From the NCBI GenBank assembly GCA_037043015.1, contig CM073330.1, forward strand, positions 16,076,512-16,140,511: a stretch of DNA of 64,000 bases, written 5' to 3'. This DNA is from Bryum argenteum (Eukaryota; Streptophyta; Bryopsida; Bryales; Bryaceae). Below are positions 57,601-64,000 of the stretch, piece after piece (positions within the stretch are counted from its first letter, which is position 1; each line of letters opens with the position of its first letter). A program made the translations under genes and the position numbers. The notes under the pieces were generated by a model. The model saw only the letters and a program-made list of their open reading frames with translations, ran no database searches and had not been told where the DNA came from.

Positions 57601-58476
57601 ATTGCTTGCAAGGCGTGGAAGATCAAAATATCAATACACAGTTGCAATTTTGAATTGTGGACATCTCTGTAGGACACATTGGCTTGTGTTTTTCAATGAC
57701 ATGTAATTGCAATCTTTTGTTGTTGCTATTGTTTAGTGTTTTGTTTTTCCCGTATGACGTTATGGAAAGGTGTTAATGATAGTTCAATTTTCAGCAAAGG
57801 TCATAGTGAAAACAATTTTTGTGCATGGAGAATTATTGTAGAAAGATAGAGCAAGTGGAATCATCATTTCGGACTCCTCAAAGAATTAGTTATGAGTTTT
57901 TGAAGTTGGATTTATAGGTGTCTTGATTACCTCTTGATTGTGTACAATTTGGGAAGTGAGATGGGATCACCAAAAGATAAATTGTAACTTATTTCGACTT
58001 TTAATTAATTGGAATGAAGTGGTGAAATGATTTATCAATAAATTCTAAAAGTACTTAAATGTTTGTTATTGTGGCTTGCGAAAAGGCAATATGAATTCAA
58101 TGTGGCTCGATAATTTGTCTACCCTTGAAAGGGTTTTGTGTTCAAACATTTGTCAACTCTTGAAAGGGTTTGACACACAAAAAACACCCTTCTTCCTTAT
58201 ATAATAGATTGCATTAGTTGCGGCCTGAGTTGGGTCCCCAACTGCAAAATAGGAGCAATTAAGGGAAAAAAATTCGATATAAGTAATATAGGGTACCATA
58301 AAATCAACCATCCAAGAATTTATAATTACCAATAGGGTGCAAATAATCACAATGATTTACCATTATTTCAAAAATTAGCATGCCTTATAATATTTTCTAA
58401 TAGGTAAATAGCCCCTAAACAAATACTATGTTATCGCAGGTGTATACTAATTCTAAGAAGGAGTGCCCCCCCCGAG
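51611..58476 (+). mobile_element. 6.9-kb DNA transposon with G-rich inverted ends and a transposase-like gene
   Basis: The left end reads CTCGGGGGGGCCACT and the right end, inverted, CTCGGGGGGGGCACT, with an 8-bp duplication CCTCTAAG outside both. Between them lies a plus-strand gene (52999-57442) with transposase-like sequence. Eight-base duplications occur in hAT, P, Merlin and KDZ-type elements. The protein is clearly not hAT, and P/THAP9-like is the nearest resemblance I can offer. The gene is decayed, so the copy is probably no longer autonomous. The stretches 51626-52998 and 57443-58461 are non-coding as far as I can see. Confidence 0.8.
52999..57442 (+). pseudogene. Transposase-like gene of the 6.9-kb element, zinc fingers + DDE-like core + AT-hook
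   Basis: Open stretches, in order: 52999-53313, a 105-residue start (MKVRVKIYFLKQEGDLPKLL) that resembles a ubiquitin/PB1-like fold; 53425-54033, with a finger YCGECRVSLVEAR...HLNSASHI; a second finger that begins RCVVCPKE at 53935 and continues in another frame with HLHGVVHAK; KRGRPSR, an AT-hook core; 54782-55510, with NLAEDETKVKGRIAWNHRWD and TLTGFCGS, where P-type transposases have a catalytic Asp region; 55471-55827; and 55970-57442, with FHLTGSDSCEIFFSKIGGM, similar in layout to the final acidic residue region of P/THAP9 proteins. A second AT-hook (TRGRPVA) and a tail of about 150 residues follow. About five frame changes lie between stretches; some may be introns, but most look like decay. 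No family match I can name with confidence. Confidence 0.6.
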
Positions 58477-58484
58477 CCTCTAAG
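58477..58484. repeat. Target site duplication of the 6.9-kb transposon, right copy
   Basis: CCTCTAAG, matching 51603-51610. Confidence 0.85.
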
Positions 58485-60140
58485 TACTACAAGTAGTTGT
58501 TTGCTCAGTAAAAGAATTTATCAAAAGTAAAAATTTCTAGCAAACCACAATCATATAGTGTGGATACACTAAACATAGTTTTTAGTGTGATAAGATAATC
58601 GTCCTCTTCGTAAGTCATGGACAATAAAAAGAATTATAGCATTTACAAGTCTTTACCCGTGTCCTCCGGACACGATTCAAAAAGGTCACATTGAGATTTA
58701 TGTACATAGGACCTGTGTCCTCCGACCACACAAATAAGAGGCTAGCACCTGACCACTGTTAGGATTGTACTTGAAAATCCAAAGAAGTACTTGAAAGATT
58801 GCGCATGAGCTAAGAAATACGTATGAATTTCTGCACTATTGCTTGACTGTTACACTACAAGCTAAGACCATAACACATGCAGAACGTAGAACCATTACGA
58901 AGTAAGCGAACAACGTGTAAACAACTCACTGAGAGCTTAGCTCTTCAAACGCAAATACATAAATATGCTGAAACTATCACTTGTTCAAACTCAGGTGACT
59001 ACACCGTAGAACTACACATTCTCTACATAAGTAGAAATACAAATGCTCAGCATAGAAATGATACAATGAAACAATATGATCAATCTGTCGACTACGGAGC
59101 AGTACAGTAACTTAACTAAACTCAAGCCCGGGCAAAACTCTTCCCTCACCATACAGTGAAAGGCAACAAATATCTCGCAAGCTCATCACAGCCATCGATG
59201 ACCTAAAACCTAGTCAATACACTATGGCATGAGCTTAAAAGCACCGATACGATGAAGAGAATAAGAACAGAAGACGGTCTACGATCAGGAAGGTAATAAC
59301 AGTGGAGTCGTTTTCAAACTCACGGAGCAGACGGCAACTAATCGTACGGTCAAACGTAGAGCAACTAACCTAATCGAAGCATTGTACATAAGCTTAACTG
59401 CAATAGTAGGATCGATCAAAATAAGAACCGAAAGACGGCTAACGAAACAGAAAAGTGATAGAAAGAAAACGACTTCTAGCTCCATTGACCGCATGCAAAA
59501 CTCATAAACAGCGAAAAGCAATAGCTTGAACATAGCACAGGCAATTGGAAACCTAAAACCGTTGCATAAGCTTAGAAAGAGCGATCGGGAGGCGGCTTAA
59601 CAAATCTTTGAACAACAGGAACGTGATGACAAAGAAGAGGATGAAGAGAATGCGCGAGGAAGACGCTGCGACGCGCAGGGGAGGGAGTAGCGAGGAGCGG
59701 CTCGGCTCGACGGCGAACACAGGAGGGCTCGGCCCGTTAGCTTTTTCAACTACTTTTCTTTTTACTTTCTCAAATAATTTCGACTTTTGGGGGGGTTTCG
59801 AGCTCTCTCATTGGTTACAGCGCTCTCGAAATTCGCCCGACTGTACGTTATTATATGGGTGGGAGACAACCCATTCTTGAATATACCTTTTAGTGTGGTG
59901 TGGGACAACTTGAGTCCTCCCCCTTCGTCTTCCTAGTCGCAGTCTTCCACGCAGCATCGTTGTCAATTTTGTCAAGTCTCCCTAATCAGTATCATCAACC
60001 AAACGTGCCCCCCTTCGGCTTTTCCTCTTTCATCAAGATCATCTCCTTCCCTGAATCCTTCTTCTCTTCGTTTGCACTTCCAGATTCCAAAGCTCCTCCC
60101 ATAGTTTCGTCTTCACCGATCCATCGCAAGCCTCGTGGAC
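58485..60140. other. Intergenic region upstream of PUX11
   Basis: The first 200 bp are the right arm of the old inverted repeat mentioned at 50723-51602, including GTGTCCTCCGGACAC, a perfect palindrome near 58660. The part next to PUX11 is CT-rich (about 59930-60135) and likely 5' UTR. No gene supported in between. Confidence 0.45.
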
Positions 60141-63100
60141 ATGGAGTCCGCAGTGGAAAGCCATGATCTCTCGGATCCCTCTGCTCTATTCTTCCAGGGG
60201 TCCATCGCCGAAGCTATCAATCGCGCCCAGGCCGACAATTTTGTCCTCGTCGTCTTCGTTGCGGGTAGGGTTTCGCAAGCTCTTCCCTTTCGACTGAACC
60301 CGTCCCCACCCATTGCGTAACAGCACTGATGGTTTCTTTGGCGTTCTCGATTCTGCAGGCGATAATGAAGAATCCGTGTCGCTGGAGTTAACTACTTTCA
60401 CAAATTCTGCGGTACGTATTGGAAATGCACTTCTATTAGGGTTCTAGGGTGTATGAATCCTGATCAAGCAGTTCCAGGGTATTTCATTACGGTTCTCTCA
60501 ATATTGGTTTGATTGGCACGCGATTCAAGGGTTCTAGGGTAGTGAATTGTTCACTTGCTGTAATTGTTTCCACACTGGACATTCATGTCGGAGTGATCAA
60601 CAAAGTTAGGATATTTTAGTAGGGTTTACTTCGAGTAGCACCCAATTGAAGGTGTAGCAGTAAAAATTTGAGTTTTGAACTCATTTGCAGAATAAGGTAA
60701 GATGACCTAATAATCAAAAATGGGCTTCTGGCAGGTGTTGGATGAGGTGAAGAAACAGAGTCTGATGTTGCGACTTCAGGAAGGAAGCGCGGATGCAAAG
60801 AATTTTTCGGCTATTTGTATCCTTCAGAGTTTCCTTTGATTGATCTTGCACTAAGTTTCGATTCGTCTGAAGGTTTAGTTCTGGAGCGATGTTGGAAATG
60901 CACTCCTTGACAAAGAATCTTAAAGTTCCCATACGGCGTGCTCCGACTATCACATTCATTGGATACAAAGGATCGTTGCTGCAGCAGCTCGGTACGTCTC
61001 TGTTTATTGAGAGCTTAGCAATTCCGTCTCTGCTGTTACAATGTAATCTAGGATACTCGTCCATAACTGCACATTCCCACGAGAAGCTGGCATGCTATGC
61101 CCACGTCCGTACTGGCTATCTTCACGTACACAGCCAAGTTAGCACACATGTGATAGGAGGTCATCTGTCTCCCGAGGCAATCAAAGAGGGTCGATTGTAA
61201 TTATAGCAGAATGCTGCAGATATTCTGTCTTATGTTATTTTTGAAGTTAGTGCGTTTTAGGTACTCTTTGTTATCAAACACGATTTCAGCTGTTTCGCCA
61301 CTCTAAATGTATTAATCTGACAGAGGGCTACCAAGAAGCGGAGGCGTTTTTGACAGCCCTAAGGCATGCCGTCGTCACCTTTAACACTGAGGTTTGTCCA
61401 GTTGTAAACCTTGTCTTGTGGGTTTCTGGATGAGGCACAACTTAAAACGCACGTCAAAGGTAGACGATGTGTCCTGTAGTGGTATCTATTACTGCAATAT
61501 CTATTCCTCATTACCATCACACTTTTAAGAAAGTATATCAAAACACTCGAGTCGTTCTTTCCATCAGGTGCAGAGAGCTGTAGCAAGCGCGATGGTAGCC
61601 TTTTTATCAACAGCAAACAACTTGACAGCGAGTGACACTCCCTCAGCTCCGGAACCTCAATCTGCAGGTGATGCCACCACCATACTGCATGTCAGAGAGT
61701 TACGTATTGTATGTTAACACCTCAAGTCGTTCAAGTGGTATCATATCATCAGCGTCGCGGGTCTGTGAATTGCAATTAGATAGGATTTGAGCATTGCATT
61801 GTAAGGGTAATACGGTTACTGACTAACATATTTGTTAGGTGCAGGCAACTCCACGGTTCTGGAAACACCAGTCTCTTCAAGCCCCAGCACGGTGGCGCCT
61901 TCGGCTGCTTCCGAGCCCCTAGTGGTCCTTCCTACTCAACCTGAGGAATCATCAAAGGATGTGGACCTTACGGCACCAACGGAAGCTACTAGGAGCGTTC
62001 CTGAGGCACGCTTGAGTCCAGACGCTAGGCCCTCGACGGCTGGAAGTCTTGATGGACTGGATACTGGTGGTAGCGCCAACTCCTCAGCGCCGGCTCCAGC
62101 GCCCGTGCGAAGCAGTTCGCAAGATTCAAGACTTGTTCAGAAAGAGGCTAGTACTGGTGCCAAGCCGGGGAATGGAAAGAAGACCCCTTTGCGGCGGGAA
62201 CCGTCTGCGCCCAAACCAGTGCGTGTCAGAACGGGTCCTTTTCTGCTGCAGGTGAGACTCACAAATGGTGAAACAATTCAAGGATCGTTCGATTCGTACC
62301 AGCTGCTGAGGGACGTGAAGAACTTCGTAGACCTACAGCGTACTGATGGAAATTTGGAGTTTCAGTTGGCCGTTCCATTTCCTCGAAAGGTGTTCACTGA
62401 AGAAGGTATGCACGTGTGTTTTACCTTCACTTGCAATTTCTCGGCAGGAAATACCTATCAGAAAGTAGCAATGGCAGGAAGTCTGGGCGTTGGTCACACG
62501 AATTCATGGCAGCTTACTGAATTCTGCCATCTTGATCAAAGAATCTAGGTTACAGTGCTGGTTTTCTGTTTGCTCTTGAGAACGTCTACATGTTGTATTT
62601 CCAAAGTAATCGAGTTACCCTTGATGAAGTGATCCGCAATTTGTGCAGATATGGATAAGACGTTATCTAAGTTGGACATCGGTCCACGCTCGGCCTTGAT
62701 ACTAATAAGCAAAGGTAATCTAACGGGCACGCCTTACCAGGCCAAGGCTTCGGCAGAGAATGCTGCGGTCAGCTCGTCACAAAGTGAACCAAGCTCAGCT
62801 GGTGGTTCTTACGTTGGAAGGTTTCTGTCGTTTTTTAGTCCATATGTATATGGTAGGTCTGCTGCTTCTCAAGATCAAGATGACTTCGCCTCTGCATCTC
62901 ATAACGGTCAGTCTTCGATCTTGCCTTGAATCGTCAGTATTATACTTCAACTTACATTTTGTACCAGTACCTCCCACTTCTCTTTTGTATCAGGACAATT
63001 CTCATGTGATTGGTCATGTTTCAATGAAGAGCTCCGGAGTTTAATTGTAACAAGTCACTGTCGGAACTTGCAGATGGAGTTCCAACTACTTCAAGAGCGT

Positions 63101-63348
63101 TGCGGCAGGGCCCTCAACCTTCGATGGTAAACTCGAGCCGGCCTGAGCCACCATTTATGGCTCCTCGTGATGCTGGATCGAACCAAGAGAATTCTCCACT
63201 GTCTGGGAGGTTGAATCAAAGAAGGGGAGGCAGCGGTAACGTCCACACTCTACGGGGGAGAGATGATGATGGTTCTCAACCCGGCAACACATATTGGAAC
63301 GGTAACTCGACCCAATTTGGGGGACATGACGATGCTAAAGAAGATTGA
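60141..63348 (+). CDS. PUX11: Plant UBX-domain protein 11 (PUX11), nine exons
   Basis: Exons with GT-AG borders and consistent phase: 60141-60264, 60359-60411, 60735-60816, 60926-60991, 61324-61391, 61568-61667, about 61839-62405, 62649-62906 and 63074-63348. The N-terminus (FQGSIAEAINRAQADNFVLVVFVAGDNEES) is the thioredoxin-like UAS-type domain of PUX11. It continues through FSAIFPIRRAPTITFIGYKG and EGYQEAEAFLTAL. A Ser/Pro-rich linker follows, then the UBX domain (PFLLQVRLTNGETIQGSFDS to ALILISKG), with FPRKVF carrying the FPR loop that docks on the Cdc48/p97 ATPase. A hydrophobic VGRFLSFFSPYVYG and the hallmark C-terminus NVHTLRGRDDD and YWNGNSTQFGG match Arabidopsis PUX11 (At2g43210) in order. 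PUX proteins are adaptors of CDC48 in ubiquitin-dependent protein turnover. Intact, with a CT-rich leader upstream. The acceptor of exon 7 has a tandem option (61839 or 61845). Confidence 0.93.
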
Positions 63349-64000
63349 GTTTGGACCCCATTCGGTATTTGGCTAGATCCGGTTTTTAGTGTATAGCAAG
63401 TCAATTCATGTATTCCGACCTTTTCGTGTTGTAATGTGCTGGCATCTGTTCAAAATAACTACAAGAAGCCGGCAATCGCAGTCTCCTTCCAAATGTACAG
63501 TACCGTCCAACATGTCTTGGAACCCAATTGGATCCAACTGCGGTAGGCTCAATTCGCATTATTGAGTTGACTTTAATGAGATATTTTTTTAGATACTTTC
63601 TGAGAACTCAAGATAATTCTGAACATTATTGTGACACCGAGGCTGAAAATTTGGTGATTCATGTTTTTGAGCTCGCAAGAATGTTTTTTAACGATCCAAT
63701 CTACTGAGAGAACATGGTGGGTGATGGAATGCATTGTTGACAATACGTTGTAAATATGTGGGTTGATACAGTTTCAGTAGTGCAATGAAATGATGAAAAT
63801 CATCGTAGACTATGTGTGAGTGATATTGGATTGTGATTGAGAGAATGGATGTACATGTATACTTGCTTGAAGTGGTTCTTTCTGAATTACATGGCCTACG
63901 CTTTTCTGGAGAAAATTCTAGAGGTTTGTACAGTGGGGTACAGTTTGCTTACGAATTCCTCCTCAAATGGAGTTTTTGTGAAAAGTTTGATAATTTGTTG
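63349..64000. other. Downstream flank of PUX11
   Basis: Probable 3' UTR and intergenic sequence. No further feature seen. Confidence 0.4.

Noticed and set aside
59608-59880. 90-codon frame upstream of PUX11
   Set aside because: Basic start then unrelated hydrophobic sequence. No splice or homology support.

Overview
This is nuclear DNA of a land plant. The clearest evidence is an intron-rich gene at 60141-63348 that matches the plant UBX-domain protein PUX11 along its whole length. Plant-type TTTAGGG telomere repeats, GT-AG introns of about 65-470 bp, a hAT transposase of the plant DUF659 type and a Ty3 element with a primer site like the plant tRNA-Asp type agree with this. A non-seed plant such as a bryophyte, lycophyte or fern is my impression only. 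Most of the window is accessory DNA: nested transposons, satellite arrays, GC-rich repeat blocks, and genes broken by insertions.

Layout. 14-1508: a kinase-like gene (HND for HRD, DWG for DFG) broken by two in-frame stops. 2244-13397, minus strand: a gene of an unrecognised family (gene 1), split by a 9.9-kb Ty3 LTR retrotransposon (2645-12575, target duplication ACTTG); its frame continues across the insertion. 13545-18700: three GC-rich blocks separated by two copies of an AT-rich unit, with a MITE and inverted telomere-like repeats. About 18919-26965: gene 2, which joins the same unrecognised domain to coiled coils and a RING-H2 finger. A 4.7-kb hAT element with 22-bp terminal inverted repeats and an 8-bp target duplication (22136-26836) sits in its last 40 codons. 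27340-30160, minus: a hAT transposase gene. 31237-32039: a small acidic gene with one 86-bp intron. 33870-39420: a tandem array of at least 14 units, interrupted by a 1296-bp solo LTR. 39701-39959: a MITE with TTAA target sites. 40872-45332: an intron-rich gene joining a ParB-like domain to a C-terminal DNA-methyltransferase-like domain, probably decayed. 47143-47847, minus: a third, broken copy of the unrecognised domain (gene 3). 48120-50345: a second repeat locus related to the interior of the hAT element. 51611-58476: a 6.9-kb DNA transposon with G-rich inverted ends, 8-bp duplication and a decayed multi-exon transposase-like gene. 60141-63348: PUX11.

Three observations stand out. First, genes 1, 2 and 3 share an unnamed Cys/His/Trp-rich domain. 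Second, GC-rich blocks built on CGGTCG/CGACCG lie about 150-280 bp upstream of the start codon of each of these genes and of the hAT transposase. Third, the window holds a eukaryotic, spliced gene with the ParB plus DNA-methyltransferase layout best known from bacteria and phages. Three independent insertions could be defined to the base by target duplications (Ty3, hAT, solo LTR), and the 6.9-kb transposon adds a fourth.
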